Below, piece after piece: positions 43,852 to 55,222 of a DNA stretch of 64,000 nt. The translations under genes were made by a program, and so were the position numbers. Origin of the DNA: Streptomyces sp. NRRL F-5123 (lineage in GTDB: Bacteria; Actinomycetota; Actinomycetes; Streptomycetales; Streptomycetaceae). Position 1 is the first letter of the stretch. The number at the start of each line of letters is the position of its first letter. The stretch is taken from the NCBI RefSeq assembly GCF_000721495.1, contig NZ_JOHY01000012.1:1-64000 (forward strand), given 5' to 3'. The notes under the pieces were generated by a model. It searched no databases. It saw nothing but the letters and a program-made list of their open reading frames with translations, and had not been told where the DNA came from.

Positions 43852-45089
43852 GCACCTTCACCCCGACCGACGTCTTCACCCCGCGCGACCCCGACTTCGT
43901 CGCCGACCCCTATCCCGCCTACCAGGAGCTGCGCGCGGCCGGCCGCGCCCTGTGGTTCGAGCCGACCCGGCAGTGGCTGATCCCGAACCACGACGACGTC
44001 AGCGCCCTGCTGCGGGACCGCCGGCTGGGCCGTACGTATCTGCACCGCTACAGCCACGAGGACTTCGGCCGCACCCCGCCGCCGCCCGAGCTGGAGCCCT
44101 TCACCGTCCTCAACGACAACGGGCTGCTGGACCTGGAGGCGCCCGCGCACACCCGGATCCGGCGGCTCGTCGCCAAGGCCTTCACCCCGCGGCGGGTGGA
44201 GGAGCTGGCGCCGGTCGTGCAGCGGCTCGCGGACGAGCTGGTCGGCGCGCTGCGCGCGGAGGGCGGCGGCGATCTCCACGCGGCCGTGGCCGAGCCGCTG
44301 CCGGTGGCCGTCATCGCCGAGATGCTGGGCATACCGGCCGCCGACCGCCCGCTGCTGCGGCCCTGGTCGGCGGGTATGACGGCGATGTACGAGCTGAACC
44401 CCGGCCCGGACGCGGCCCGTGCGGCGGTGACGGCGAGCGAGGAGTTCTCCGCCTACCTGCGCGAGCTGATCGCGGCCCGCCGCACCGAACCCGGCGACGA
44501 CCTGATCAGCGCCCTCATCGCGGTGCACGACGACGGCGACGTGCTGAGCGAGCAGGAGATGGTCTCCACCTGCGCGCTGCTGCTCAACGCCGGGCACGAG
44601 GCGACCGTCAACACCACCGCGCTGGGCTGGCTGCACCTCTTCCGGCACCCCGGCCAGCTGCGGCTGATGGCGCAGGCCGCGGCCGCGCCCTCGCCCGCGG
44701 GGCTCGCGGACGGCGTCGAGGAGATCCTGCGCTACGACACCCCGCTGCAGCTCTTCGAGCGATGGGTGCTGGACGACATCGAGGTCGGCGGCACGGTGAT
44801 CCCGCGCGGCTCCGAGGTGGCCCTGCTCTTCGGCTCGGCCAACCGCGACCCGGCCCGCTTCGACGACCCCGAGCGCTTCGACGTCACCCGCCCGGCGGCC
44901 GGCAACAAGCACGTCAGCTTCGGCGCCGGCATCCACTACTGCCTGGGCGCCCCGCTGGCCCGCCTGGAACTCGCCGCCTCCTTCGGCGCCTTCCTGCGCG
45001 ACGCCCCCGGGATGACGCTGGTGGCCGAGCCGTCCTGGCGCCCGAACTACGTCATCCGAGGGGTGCGCGAGCTGCTCGTCAGCTGGTGA
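43848..45089 (+). CDS. Cytochrome P450
   Basis: 413 aa. I-helix [13 protein letters not shown] (acid-alcohol pair replaced by E-A-T), ExxR in [18 protein letters not shown], and heme-binding [17 protein letters not shown] with the Cys ligand. No membrane anchor, as usual for soluble bacterial P450s. Third gene of the NUDIX-MBL-P450 operon by 4-nt overlap. Substrate cannot be deduced. Confidence 0.93.
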   Translation: MSTFTPTDVFTPRDPDFVADPYPAYQELRAAGRALWFEPTRQWLIPNHDDVSALLRDRRLGRTYLHRYSHEDFGRTPPPPELEPFTVLNDNGLLDLEAPAHTRIRRLVAKAFTPRRVEELAPVVQRLADELVGALRAEGGGDLHAAVAEPLPVAVIAEMLGIPAADRPLLRPWSAGMTAMYELNPGPDAARAAVTASEEFSAYLRELIAARRTEPGDDLISALIAVHDDGDVLSEQEMVSTCALLLNAGHEATVNTTALGWLHLFRHPGQLRLMAQAAAAPSPAGLADGVEEILRYDTPLQLFERWVLDDIEVGGTVIPRGSEVALLFGSANRDPARFDDPERFDVTRPAAGNKHVSFGAGIHYCLGAPLARLELAASFGAFLRDAPGMTLVAEPSWRPNYVIRGVRELLVSW

Positions 45090-45184
45090 GCCGGTCATCC
45101 GCCGAGGTCGCGGCGCCGCAGCCCCGCCAGGCCCGCGCCGACCGCGGCGGCGGCAGGCGGTGACGGACCTGTCGCCGTTCACCC

Positions 45185-45238
45185 ATCTGCCCGACCTGCC
45201 CGACCTGCCCGATCTGCCCGACCTGCCCGACCTGCCCG
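45185..45238. repeat. Six tandem 9-bp repeats
   Basis: ATCTGCCCG/ACCTGCCCG repeated six times without interruption (45185-45238). It sits at the broken 3' end of the ABC ATPase remnant and may mark the deletion point. Confidence 0.8.
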
Positions 45239-45240
45239 GC

Positions 45241-45414
45241 GGCCACGCGAGCGCGGCCCCGTACAGCACGGTCGCCCCGCGCTCGCGGGCCTCGCGCACG
45301 CAGCCGCGGAAGACCTCCTCCATCAGCGGATCCAGGCCGGACGTCGGCTCGTCGAGGATCAGCAGCTCGGCGTCCTAGGCGAATGCGGCGACCAGGGTGA
45401 CCTTGAACTGCACG
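45241..45414 (-). pseudogene. ABC-transporter ATPase fragment
   Basis: Minus-strand reading VQFKVTLVAAFA, a TAG stop, then [37 protein letters not shown]: the Walker B/D-loop part of an ABC ATPase with an in-frame stop and neither Walker A nor the C-terminal part. It runs into the 9-bp repeats. It is divergent from the GbsR-type regulator, which normally controls such a transporter. Confidence 0.8.
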
Positions 45415-45438
45415 GTTCATGCCTCGGTATCTACGTTG

Positions 45439-45458
45439 ACTTCAGAAATTTGTGAAGT
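45439..45458. promoter_or_regulatory. Palindromic operator candidate before the GbsR-type gene
   Basis: ACTTCA-gaaatttg-TGAAGT, a perfect 6-bp inverted repeat, overlapping a TTGACT -35-like box (45436-45441), 50 nt upstream of the regulator start. AT-rich for this genome. Likely the regulator's own site. Confidence 0.45.
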
Positions 45459-45507
45459 TCAAGAAAGAGTTAAACTTTCGTAGCGGAGCCCGAGCGGGAG
45501 GCGGACG

Positions 45508-46101
45508 GTGCAGCAGGAACCAGTACGGACTTTTGACGGCGCGCAGGACGCGGCAGATGCGGTGGGCCCGGTGGTGCCTCAGCGGGAGCAGCAGGAGGAG
45601 GCGGCGGGCGGCGCCGGGCTGGAGCCGGACGCCGCGGCCTTCGTGGAGCGTTTCGCGGGCCAGCTCGCCGACGCCGGGATGCCGCGTATGCCCGCCCGTA
45701 TCTTCGCCGCCCTGCTGGCCTCGCCGGACGGCGCGCTCAGCTCGGCCGAGCTGTCCGACCGGCTGCTGGTCAGCCCGGCGGCCGTGTCCGGCGCGGTGCG
45801 CTACCTCGCGCAGACCGGGCTGATCGGGCGCGAGCGGCACCCCGGCTCGCGGCGCGAGCTCTACCGGCTGCACAGCGACCAGTGGTTCGAGACGTTCACC
45901 AGCCGCGAGCAGATGCTCGGCCGCTGGGAGACCACCCTGCGCTCGGGCGCCTTCAGCCTCGGCGAGCAGAGCCCGGCGGGCCGGCGGCTCGCCGAGACCG
46001 CCGACTTCTTCGTCTTCCTGCAGCGCGAACTCGTCGCCCTGCTGGACCGCTGGCACGAGCAGCACGAGCAGCGTCACGGGCCGCGCGACGACGCGTCCTG
46101 A
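45508..46101 (+). CDS. GbsR/MarR-type transcriptional regulator, orphaned
   Basis: 197 aa, GTG start, GGGAG upstream. The winged HTH is at about 60-110 (ARIFAALLASPDGALSSAELSDRLLVSPAAVSGAVRYLAQTGLIGRERHPGSRRELYRL). A C-terminal helical region ends LVALLDRWHEQHEQRH. The family typically sits divergent to an ABC-2 type drug exporter. Here only a dead ATPase piece remains, so its original targets may be lost. Confidence 0.88.
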   Translation: MQQEPVRTFDGAQDAADAVGPVVPQREQQEEAAGGAGLEPDAAAFVERFAGQLADAGMPRMPARIFAALLASPDGALSSAELSDRLLVSPAAVSGAVRYLAQTGLIGRERHPGSRRELYRLHSDQWFETFTSREQMLGRWETTLRSGAFSLGEQSPAGRRLAETADFFVFLQRELVALLDRWHEQHEQRHGPRDDAS

Positions 46102-46134
46102 CGCCCGTTCCCGCCGCCCCCGCGGCCCCGCCGC

Positions 46135-46983
46135 TCAGTGTCTGGGCACCGTCAGCCGCCACGCCGCCGGCTCGACCGTCCAGGTGCGGGTGCGGACCGG
46201 GCCGGTCACGGCGGAGTCGGCGCGGTAGCGGAAGTCGCGGCCCGAGACGGTGACGGTGCGCGCCCGCGCCCGGACCGGCCCCGCGCCTTCCGGGCGGCGT
46301 ACGCAGACCTCGGCGAGGCCGGCGGGCGCCGGGCGGACGGACACCTCCTGCACCGGCTGGTCCAGGTCGGCCAGCAGCACCCCGTCGGCCTCGACGCGCA
46401 GCCGCTGCCGCGGGTGGTGGCCGCCGGCGGGTATCGGCGCGGTCAGGGTGCGGACGAGCTGCCGCGCGGTCTTCTCGACGGGCGTCCACCAGCGCGCGGT
46501 GGTCTGCGGCAGCGGTGCGCCGCACGGGATGCTGAGGGCGCCCAGGACGATGCCGCCGCTCTCGTCGACCAGCAGGTCGAGCTCGCGGTGGGCGCCGTCC
46601 AGCACCGCGCGGGCCGCGGCCGGGACGTCGCCGGGCACGCCGAGGCCGCGGGCGAGCGACGAGATCTGGCCGATCGGCACCAGGCCGAGCGGCGCCTCGT
46701 GCAGCGTGCGGTCGCGGTGCAGGGCCCGTACCGTACGCAGCAGGGCCAGGTCGTCACCGAGCAGGACGGGGCGGCGCCGGCCGCGGTGGGCGAGGGCGCG
46801 CTCGGCCTCCTCGTCGGACTCCGGGAAGACGATCTTCACCGACCTGGCTCCCGCGCACAGGACATCCTTCGCAATTCGGACGGACTCGCCATCGGCTGCC
46901 CGTGCTGCCGGATCGACGACCAGCAGCAGGTCCGACCTCCGGACGGAGTCCGGCAGGGGATGCCCAGGAGGGTGAGCCGACAC
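46135..46983 (-). CDS. Diacylglycerol-kinase-catalytic-domain protein
   Basis: 282 aa, GTG start at 46983 with GAAGGA upstream. [11 protein letters not shown] is the start of the DAGK fold, and [33 protein letters not shown] corresponds to the GTGN-type block, here as IGQISSLAR, so the canonical GTGNDFAR is degenerate. [21 protein letters not shown] follows, then a beta-rich C-terminus. The enzymatic status is uncertain because of the altered motif. Divergent to purA. Confidence 0.75.
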   Translation of the reverse strand: MSAHPPGHPLPDSVRRSDLLLVVDPAARAADGESVRIAKDVLCAGARSVKIVFPESDEEAERALAHRGRRRPVLLGDDLALLRTVRALHRDRTLHEAPLGLVPIGQISSLARGLGVPGDVPAAARAVLDGAHRELDLLVDESGGIVLGALSIPCGAPLPQTTARWWTPVEKTARQLVRTLTAPIPAGGHHPRQRLRVEADGVLLADLDQPVQEVSVRPAPAGLAEVCVRRPEGAGPVRARARTVTVSGRDFRYRADSAVTGPVRTRTWTVEPAAWRLTVPRH

Positions 46984-47000
46984 CTTGGTCCTTCCTCAGG

Positions 47001-47045
47001 TAAAATCTCGGTGCAAGAGCCCCTTGCGCCGTTGCGTCAGGGGCT
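47001..47045 (+). promoter_or_regulatory. purA promoter -10 and leader hairpin
   Basis: TAAAAT at 47001-47006 is a good -10 box. AGCCCCT (47018-47024) pairs with AGGGGCT (47039-47045) early in the leader, 72 nt before the purA start, and might be an attenuator-like structure. No known purine riboswitch consensus is visible. Confidence 0.4.
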
Positions 47046-47116
47046 TCGTCTATTCCGGGGCAGGTTTCGACGGCTCTGCACGTTGGACATGCCCCGCCCG
47101 GAAGGGGTGTACGCCT

Positions 47117-48400
47117 GTGCCCGCACTTGTGCTGCTCGGTGCTCAGTGGGGTGACGAGGGCAAGGGGAAGGCCACCGACCTGCTCGGCGGCTCCGTCGAC
47201 TACGTAGTCCGCTACCAGGGCGGCAACAACGCAGGACACACCGTCGTCGTCGGCGACCAGAAATACGCACTGCATCTCCTCCCCTCCGGCATCCTCTCGC
47301 CCGGGTGCACCCCGGTGATCGGCAACGGAGTGGTCGTCGACCCGGCCGTCCTGCTCTCCGAGCTGAGCGGGCTCAACGAGCGCGGTGTCGACACCTCCAA
47401 ACTGCTGATCAGCGGTAACGCCCATCTGATCACGCCCTATCACCAGACCATCGACAAGGTGACGGAGCGCTTCCTGGGCACGCGCAAGATCGGCACCACC
47501 GGGCGCGGCATCGGCCCGGCGTACGCGGACAAGATCAACCGCGTCGGCATCCGCGTGCAGGACCTGTTCGACGAATCGATCCTCCAGCAGAAGGTCGACG
47601 CGGCGCTCCAGGACAAGAACCAGATCCTGGTGAAGATCTTCAACCGGCGCGCGATCAGCACCGAGCAGGTCGTCGAGGAATACCTCGGCTACGCCGAACT
47701 GCTCAAGGACTACGTCGCGGACACCGCGCTGATCCTGAACCAGGCGCTCGACGAGGGCAAGGTCGTGCTCATGGAGGGCGGCCAGGGCACGCTCCTCGAC
47801 GTCGACCACGGCACTTACCCCTTCGTCACCTCGTCCAACCCGACGTCCGGCGGCGCCTGCACCGGCAGCGGTGTGGGTCCGACGAAGATCACCCGGGTCA
47901 TCGGCATCCTCAAGGCGTACACAACGCGTGTGGGCTCGGGACCGTTCCCCACGGAGCTGTTCGACGAGGACGGCGAGCGGCTGCGCACGGTGGGCCACGA
48001 GTTCGGCGTCACCACCGGACGCAACCGGCGCTGCGGCTGGTTCGACGCGGTGATCGCGCGCTACGCCACCCGCGTCAACGGCCTGACCGACTTCTTCCTC
48101 ACCAAGCTGGACATCCTCACCGGCTGGGAGCAGATCCCGGTCTGCGTCGCCTACGAGATCGACGGCCGCCGTGTCGAGGAACTGCCCTACAGCCAGACCG
48201 ACTTCCACCACGCCAAGCCGGTCTACGAGTACCTGCCGGGCTGGTCGGAGGACATCACCAAGGCGAAGACCTTCGCCGACCTGCCCAAGAACGCGCAGGG
48301 CTACGTCAAGGCGCTGGAGGAGATGTCCGGGGCGCCGATCTCCGCGATCGGTGTCGGCCCCGGCCGGACCGAGACGATCGAGATCAACTCGTTCCTGTGA
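47117..48400 (+). CDS. purA: Adenylosuccinate synthetase
   Basis: 427 aa from GTG 47117. [14 protein letters not shown] is the GTP/IMP loop with the catalytic Asp. [11 protein letters not shown] supplies the second catalytic His. [40 protein letters not shown] and TKLDILTGW are family blocks. It joins IMP and aspartate with GTP in AMP synthesis. Cytosolic. Confidence 0.98.
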   Translation: MPALVLLGAQWGDEGKGKATDLLGGSVDYVVRYQGGNNAGHTVVVGDQKYALHLLPSGILSPGCTPVIGNGVVVDPAVLLSELSGLNERGVDTSKLLISGNAHLITPYHQTIDKVTERFLGTRKIGTTGRGIGPAYADKINRVGIRVQDLFDESILQQKVDAALQDKNQILVKIFNRRAISTEQVVEEYLGYAELLKDYVADTALILNQALDEGKVVLMEGGQGTLLDVDHGTYPFVTSSNPTSGGACTGSGVGPTKITRVIGILKAYTTRVGSGPFPTELFDEDGERLRTVGHEFGVTTGRNRRCGWFDAVIARYATRVNGLTDFFLTKLDILTGWEQIPVCVAYEIDGRRVEELPYSQTDFHHAKPVYEYLPGWSEDITKAKTFADLPKNAQGYVKALEEMSGAPISAIGVGPGRTETIEINSFL

Positions 48401-48444
48401 GGGGCTCTCCCGTGAGCGGCTGACCCCCGCTCACGGACCCTTCC

Positions 48445-48479
48445 GGTAAGCCCCGCCCACCTGGTGAGCGGGGCTTACC
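48445..48479. terminator. Terminator between purA and the kinase gene
   Basis: GGTAAGCCCCGC (48445-48456) with GCGGGGCTTACC (48468-48479), 12-bp perfect stem, loop of 11, between convergent stops. Confidence 0.85.
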
Positions 48480-48495
48480 GCTGCCCGGGGGCGGT

Positions 48496-50307
<1,812 letters not shown>

Positions 50308-50370
50308 GCGTACTCCCCCGTCCCCGCGCCCGTGACGGGCGCGCCGCCCCCTGCCAGAGCGAAGAATATG

Positions 50371-50388
50371 CGTACGAAACTTCGTACG
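50371..50388. promoter_or_regulatory. 18-bp perfect palindrome between kinase and gntR genes
   Basis: CGTACGAA-AC-TTCGTACG lies in the 200-bp divergent spacer, just upstream of TATTCT (minus strand, 50368-50363), a good -10 box for the kinase gene. The neighbouring GntR-type regulator is the obvious candidate to bind it. Confidence 0.55.
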
Positions 50389-50507
50389 GAGGTCCGGAGG
50401 CCGGGCGCACCACCCCCGGACCTCGCCTATCGTGTCCGGCGGCGGGATTCCACCCTCCCCGCCGCGAAACGGAACGAGCACGGCGCGCGGCCAGTGAGGA
50501 GGCGGGG

Positions 50508-51206
50508 ATGCCGGAGACCGGCGGCCCGGCCGCACCGGTACGGCGCAGCAGCCTGCGCCAGCAGATCGCCGACGCCCTGCGCGACGAGGTCCTCACCGGC
50601 CGCCTGCAGGCCGGGCGGCACTTCACCGTCAAGGAGATCGCCGAGCTGTACGGGGTCTCCGCGACCCCGGTGCGCGAGGCGCTCGTCGACCTGGCCGCGC
50701 AGGGCCTGCTCGACGTCGAGCAGCACCGCGGCTTCCAGGTGCGGCAGTTCAGCGCCGCCGACTTCCGCTCCCTCACCGAGGCCCACGCCTTCGTCGTCGA
50801 GGCCTTCTTCCGCGAACTGGCCGGCCAGGGCCGCGGCATGGGCCAGGTCCCCGCCGACGTCCTGGCCTCCGTACGCCGCCGCGCCGAGGCCGCCGCGCAC
50901 GCCGCCCGGGCCGGCAGCCTCGACGTCCTGGTGGGCTGCGACCTGCGCTTCTGGCGCGAGCTGTCCGCGATCCGCGGCAACCCGCACATCTGCGACTTCC
51001 TCGACCGCATCCGCACCCAGACGTGGATCTACGCCGTCCCCCACCTGCGCGCCCTGGCCGACCCCTCGGGCGTCTGCTGGTCCGGCCACGTCGCGCTCGT
51101 CGACGCCGTAGCCGAGGGCGACACCGCCGCCGCCCACGCCCTCACCGCCGAGTCCACCGCCCACACCCGCGCCCTGCTCGAAAAGCTGGCCCCCGCACGC
51201 TCCTGA
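50508..51206 (+). CDS. GntR-family regulator (FadR-like, FCD domain)
   Basis: 232 aa. Winged HTH at about 12-75: SLRQQIADALRDEVLTGRLQAGRHFTVKEIAELYGVSATPVREALVDLAAQGLL. The C-terminal all-helical FCD-type domain has Asp/His candidates in LVGCDLRFWREL and WSGHVALVDAV. GAGGAGGCGGGG precedes the ATG. Effector probably a carboxylate, not determinable here. Confidence 0.92.
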   Translation: MPETGGPAAPVRRSSLRQQIADALRDEVLTGRLQAGRHFTVKEIAELYGVSATPVREALVDLAAQGLLDVEQHRGFQVRQFSAADFRSLTEAHAFVVEAFFRELAGQGRGMGQVPADVLASVRRRAEAAAHAARAGSLDVLVGCDLRFWRELSAIRGNPHICDFLDRIRTQTWIYAVPHLRALADPSGVCWSGHVALVDAVAEGDTAAAHALTAESTAHTRALLEKLAPARS

Positions 51207-51261
51207 CGCGACCGGCGCGGGCGACTTAGGCTGTACGCCCCCGACCGGATGGAGTTCGTAC

Positions 51262-51915
51262 GTGGCCTGCGACCTGTGGCTGGTGCCGCTGGTGGACGTC
51301 CTCTGCCACAGCCCGGAAAACCCCTTCTCCGAGGAACTCGCCCGCTACGACAAGGCGCTCGGCGACGCCGGGCAGCCGCCCGTACCCGTCTACGCCTACA
51401 TGCCCGGACTGTCCGGGGACGTCGCCCCCATCGCCTGCTTCGACTACGACGCCCTGCACTTCCTGCGCCGCGCCTACCTGCTGAGCCTGCAAGGCCTCGA
51501 AGTCTCGCCCGTCGACGAACTCGGCGGGGACTACGAGCAGCTGCTGGAGATGTTCGAAAGCACCGCGCAGGCCTCCCACCTGGTGTGGCACTACGACCAC
51601 GCGGGCGCGTACGTGCCGCTGGACTTCCCGCACCCGGTCGTCAACGACGAGCTGCTGGAGAGCGGCGGCCCGCTGGGCTCCAGCCACGGGCTGCTGCGCG
51701 AGCTGGAGTTCGTCGCGCCCGCCATCGGCATCGATCCCGCCAACCCGCCGCAGGCCCCGGCTCCGCCCGACCGCCACACCACCCTCGAAGAGCCCGCCCT
51801 CCCCGCCACGGACCCGCCGGCCGGCCCCTTCGCGCGCGAGCACCACGTCTGGCGCGGCCTGCACGCTGCGGCGACGCGCTCGCTGGGCCAGGGCTCGATG
51901 ATCGTCTTCAGCTGA
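51262..51915 (+). CDS. Hypothetical protein, 217 aa
   Basis: GTG start at 51262. Acidic soluble protein with MACDLWLVPLVDVLCHSPENPF at the N-terminus and aromatic/acidic segments (FDYDALHFLRRAYLLSL, GGDYEQLLEMFESTAQASHLVWHYDHAGAYVPLDFPHPV). The Pro-rich segment at about 165-190 is a linker before FAREHHVWRGLHAAATRSL. No membrane segment or recognised motif. It resembles uncharacterised Streptomyces proteins with no assigned function. 55 nt after the gntR gene. Confidence 0.75.
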   Translation: MACDLWLVPLVDVLCHSPENPFSEELARYDKALGDAGQPPVPVYAYMPGLSGDVAPIACFDYDALHFLRRAYLLSLQGLEVSPVDELGGDYEQLLEMFESTAQASHLVWHYDHAGAYVPLDFPHPVVNDELLESGGPLGSSHGLLRELEFVAPAIGIDPANPPQAPAPPDRHTTLEEPALPATDPPAGPFAREHHVWRGLHAAATRSLGQGSMIVFS

Positions 51916-51966
51916 GCGGTTGGTCGTACCGGCTCGGCAATATGCCGGGCCGGTACGGCCGTGCGG

Positions 51967-52842
51967 CTAGGGGCGCGGATTTTCCGGGGGTCGCTGGCGC
52001 GGCATGTTCGGGCGGGCGCTCGGGTGGGGGACGCGCGGGGGCGGCGGAGGCTCGGTACGGGCCGGGGTCCACGCGGGGAACTGCATACGCAGCGGCGTCC
52101 CGGCCGAGCCGGGGCCGAAGTCCACCATCCAGTCCGCCGTCTCCATGCGGACCAGGTCCGCGACGTCGTCGCAGAAGCGCCGCAGGATCGCCAGGCAGCG
52201 CTCGGCGGCCTCCCCCGCGGTGCCCTCCGCCGGGCCCAGCACCTCCCGCACGTTCTCCGACGCCCAGTCGAAGCGCAGCTGCTCAAGACGCCGCTCCACA
52301 CCCTGCGCGGTGCCCACGTCCCGCATCCAACCCGCCGTCAGCCCGAGCACGCGGTCCGCGGCCACGCACACCGTGGCCAGCAGCAGCGCCAGATAGCCCC
52401 ACGCCACCGGAGAGCCGCCCGCACCCGCAAGCTCCGCGAGCGGCAGCGCGGCGCCCACCGCCGCGAACGCCGCCGCTCCGCAGCGCAGCGTGCGCGCCCC
52501 GCGGCGCTTCCACACCCGATCCCGCAGATACCAGTCCGCGGTGCGCAGCGCCCCGCACTCCGCCCACCGGTACAGCTCGTCCAGCCGCTGCGCGGGCTCG
52601 CCCCAGTCGCCGTGCGGGAAGGGCAGCGCCCGCAGATCCGCCCGCCCCGCCCGCCCGGGGCCGGCCGACGGCCCGTACGGCGCGCCGTCCGCCGCGTCGT
52701 ACGACTCCTCGTGCCGCTGGTCGCACGGCTCCTCGGACGGCCGGTCCTGCTGTCGGCCGTGCTGCTCGTGCCGGGGGTGCAGCGCCCGCCGCTCAGGCTC
52801 CTCCCGAGGGGATTCCTCGGGAAAACTGTCCTGCTGGCCCAC
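51967..52842 (-). CDS. SLATT-domain (2TM effector-like) protein
   Basis: 291 aa, GTG start with GGGAG upstream. After a charged, Glu/Arg-rich N-terminus (1-70), the SLATT pattern appears: ELYRWAECGALRTADWYLRDRVWKRRG, then two membrane helices (TLRCGAAAFAAVGAALPLAEL and AWGYLALLLATVCVAADRVLG), then the coiled segment RDVGTAQGVERRLEQLRFDW. SLATT proteins are pore-forming effectors beside SMODS/SLOG sensors in defence, but this one is alone next to purD and may be housekeeping in Streptomyces. C-terminus Pro-rich. Confidence 0.75.
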   Translation of the reverse strand: MGQQDSFPEESPREEPERRALHPRHEQHGRQQDRPSEEPCDQRHEESYDAADGAPYGPSAGPGRAGRADLRALPFPHGDWGEPAQRLDELYRWAECGALRTADWYLRDRVWKRRGARTLRCGAAAFAAVGAALPLAELAGAGGSPVAWGYLALLLATVCVAADRVLGLTAGWMRDVGTAQGVERRLEQLRFDWASENVREVLGPAEGTAGEAAERCLAILRRFCDDVADLVRMETADWMVDFGPGSAGTPLRMQFPAWTPARTEPPPPPRVPHPSARPNMPRQRPPENPRP

Positions 52843-53034
52843 CGCACGCTCCCTCGCTCCGCTCCGTGACCTGAAGTGACGAAGTTCTCTTCTTAGCGCC
52901 CCACCGCGGGGCCCGGCGGGGGTGATCCGGGCTTTCCGCCCGCACCGGCCGCGTGATCAGGTGTGGGACACGGACGGCGGTCGCCCGAAAGAGTGAGGTC
53001 GGCGGTGCCGGTGCGGGCCACTACCCTGGTGCGC

Positions 53035-54303
53035 GTGAAGGTCCTTGTCATCGGCGGCGGCGCCCGCGAACACGCCCTGTGCCGTTCCCTGTCCCTCGAC
53101 CCCGACGTGACGTCGCTGCACTGCGCCCCCGGCAACGCGGGCATCGCGGACGTGGCGGAGCTGCACCCGGTCGACGTCCTCGACGGCGCCGCCGTCGCCG
53201 CACTCGCCGTGAACCTCGGCGCCGACTTCGTCGTCGTCGGCCCCGAGGCGCCGCTCGTCGCCGGTGTCGCCGACGCGGTCCGCGCCCGCGGCATCGACTG
53301 CTTCGGCCCCTCCGGGGACGCCGCGCAGCTCGAAGGGTCCAAGGCCTTCGCCAAGGACGTCATGGCCGCGGCCGGCGTGCCCACCGCGCGCTCGTACGTC
53401 TGCGCCACCGCCGAGGAGATCGACCGGGCGCTCGACGCGTTCGGCGCGCCCTACGTCGTCAAGGACGACGGGCTCGCCGCCGGCAAGGGCGTCGTCGTCA
53501 CCGACGACGCCACCGCCGCGCGCGAGCACGCGCTCGCCTGCGTGGCCGCGCCCTCCGGGCGGGTCGTCATCGAGGAATACCTCGACGGTCCCGAGGTCTC
53601 GCTCTTCGCCGTCACCGACGGCCACACCGTCGTCCCCCTCCAGCCCGCGCAGGACTTCAAGCGCGCCCTCGACGGCGACGAAGGCCCCAACACCGGCGGC
53701 ATGGGCGCCTACTCGCCGCTGCCGTGGGCCGACCCCAAGCTCGTCGACGAGGTCGAGCGGACCGTCCTCCAGCCGACCGTCGACGAGATGCGCCGCCGCG
53801 GCACGCCCTTCGCCGGCCTCCTCTACGCGGGCCTCGCGATCACCTCCCGCGGGGTGCGGGTCATCGAGTTCAACGCGCGCTTCGGCGACCCCGAGACACA
53901 GGTCGTCCTCGCCCGCCTCCGCAGCCCCCTCGCCGGACTCCTCCGCGCCGCCGCCACCGGCCAGCTCGCCGCGTACCCCGCACTCCGCTGGAGCGACGAC
54001 GCGGCCGTGACCGTCGTCGTCGCCTCCCACAACTACCCCGGCACGCCCCGCACCGGCGACCCCATCACCGGCCTCGCCGAGGCCACGAGCGACTCCGCGT
54101 ACGTCCTGCACGCCGGGACCCGCCTCGACGAGGCCGGCCGCGTCGTCAGCGCGGGCGGCCGCGTCCTCTCGGTGACCGCGACCGGCACCGACCTCGCCGC
54201 CGCGCGCACCGCCGCGTACGCGGCTCTCGCCGCGATCCGTCTCGACGGCGCCCACCACCGCTCCGACATCGCCGCGACCGCCGCGGGTCGCTCCGCGGGC
54301 TGA
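53035..54303 (+). CDS. purD: Phosphoribosylamine-glycine ligase
   Basis: 422 aa from GTG 53035. [15 protein letters not shown] is the N-domain glycine loop. [47 protein letters not shown] (ATP-grasp), [27 protein letters not shown] and [15 protein letters not shown] are all classic. A TACCCT box 9 nt upstream of GTG suggests a leaderless transcript. Third step of purine synthesis. Confidence 0.97.
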   Translation: MKVLVIGGGAREHALCRSLSLDPDVTSLHCAPGNAGIADVAELHPVDVLDGAAVAALAVNLGADFVVVGPEAPLVAGVADAVRARGIDCFGPSGDAAQLEGSKAFAKDVMAAAGVPTARSYVCATAEEIDRALDAFGAPYVVKDDGLAAGKGVVVTDDATAAREHALACVAAPSGRVVIEEYLDGPEVSLFAVTDGHTVVPLQPAQDFKRALDGDEGPNTGGMGAYSPLPWADPKLVDEVERTVLQPTVDEMRRRGTPFAGLLYAGLAITSRGVRVIEFNARFGDPETQVVLARLRSPLAGLLRAAATGQLAAYPALRWSDDAAVTVVVASHNYPGTPRTGDPITGLAEATSDSAYVLHAGTRLDEAGRVVSAGGRVLSVTATGTDLAAARTAAYAALAAIRLDGAHHRSDIAATAAGRSAG

Positions 54304-54403
54304 GCCCTGGGGGGTGCCGCTTGCGGCGGGGCTGCGGCTTTCCCACCGCGGGTCGCTCCGCGGGCTGGGGGCTTGGGGTGCTGCTTGCGGCTTCCCGCCG
54401 CGG

Positions 54404-54985
54404 GGGGTGCCCGCGCCTGCGGCGCGGGGTTGTTTCCCACCCCCACCACCCGTGCGGGTGGGACGTCGGCTTTCTGTCCGCCTGCGGGGGTGACCCGCTG
54501 TCGGGGGCTGCCCGCCGTGCGCGGCTGCCGTCCCAGCGGCGGTGGCCCCGTGCGGGTGGGGCGTCGGCTTTCTGTCCACCTGTGGGGGTGACCTGCCGTC
54601 GGGGGCTGCCCGCTGTGCGCGGCTGGCGCCCCAGCGGCGGTGGCCCCGTGCGGGTGGGACGTCGGCATTCTGTCCACCTGCGGGGTGAGCGCTGTCAGGG
54701 GCTGATCCGCGGTCCCTCGCACGCTCACCCCCACCGGCGGGCAGCCGCCGACGAGACGCCGGGAGGGGGACGATCCGGGGGTGCCCCCGCAGGAATGCGC
54801 TTGCCAGTCCGGCACCGGACACGGGTGAGGGTGAACGCGCATTCCGAGGAGGTACCCCCGGAGTGGCCCCCGACCCCACCCCCGCACGGAGTGCGCGATG
54901 CCCCGCCGGGCAACACCAGGGGGCTGCGTGGGGGCACCCCCAGGCGGAGCCCTGGGGGAGAACGGCGCGACCAGCCCCCACGGCG
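54404..54985. repeat. Left arm of a large inverted repeat
   Basis: Three units of about 97 bp (around 54450-54690) containing GTGCGGGTGGGACGTCGGC and CCGTCGGGGGCTGCCCGC, then a 160-bp block (54828-54985) with GCGCATTCCGAGGAGGTACC. The reverse complements of both blocks occur in opposite order at 56893-57547, so the arms surround the 55223-56863 gene. The long open frames here are low-complexity artefacts. No gene in 54304-55130. Confidence 0.8.
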
Positions 54986-55222
54986 GGAAGATCGCGCAGC
55001 TAACCGCAAGCCCCGCTTCGGAGCGAAGAAAGTTCGGGGGAAGCCACTCCAAGGAGTGATGGGTCGGCCGTATGGCTGACCCGCTCCGGAGGGGCGAACT
55101 AGGGTGCCGCGGAGGCGCACCGCAGGACATTGCGGCAAACAGCGGTACGGCCATTGCGATGTCGGTGGGCGGTGCGACAGTGGGGGGAGGCCGTCACCGG
55201 GGCGGTCGCCGACGCGCAGGGG

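Noticed and set aside
45079..45420. 113-aa minus-strand protein with a GQVGQIGQV repeat
   Set aside because: It is the out-of-frame reading of the ABC ATPase remnant and 9-bp repeats.
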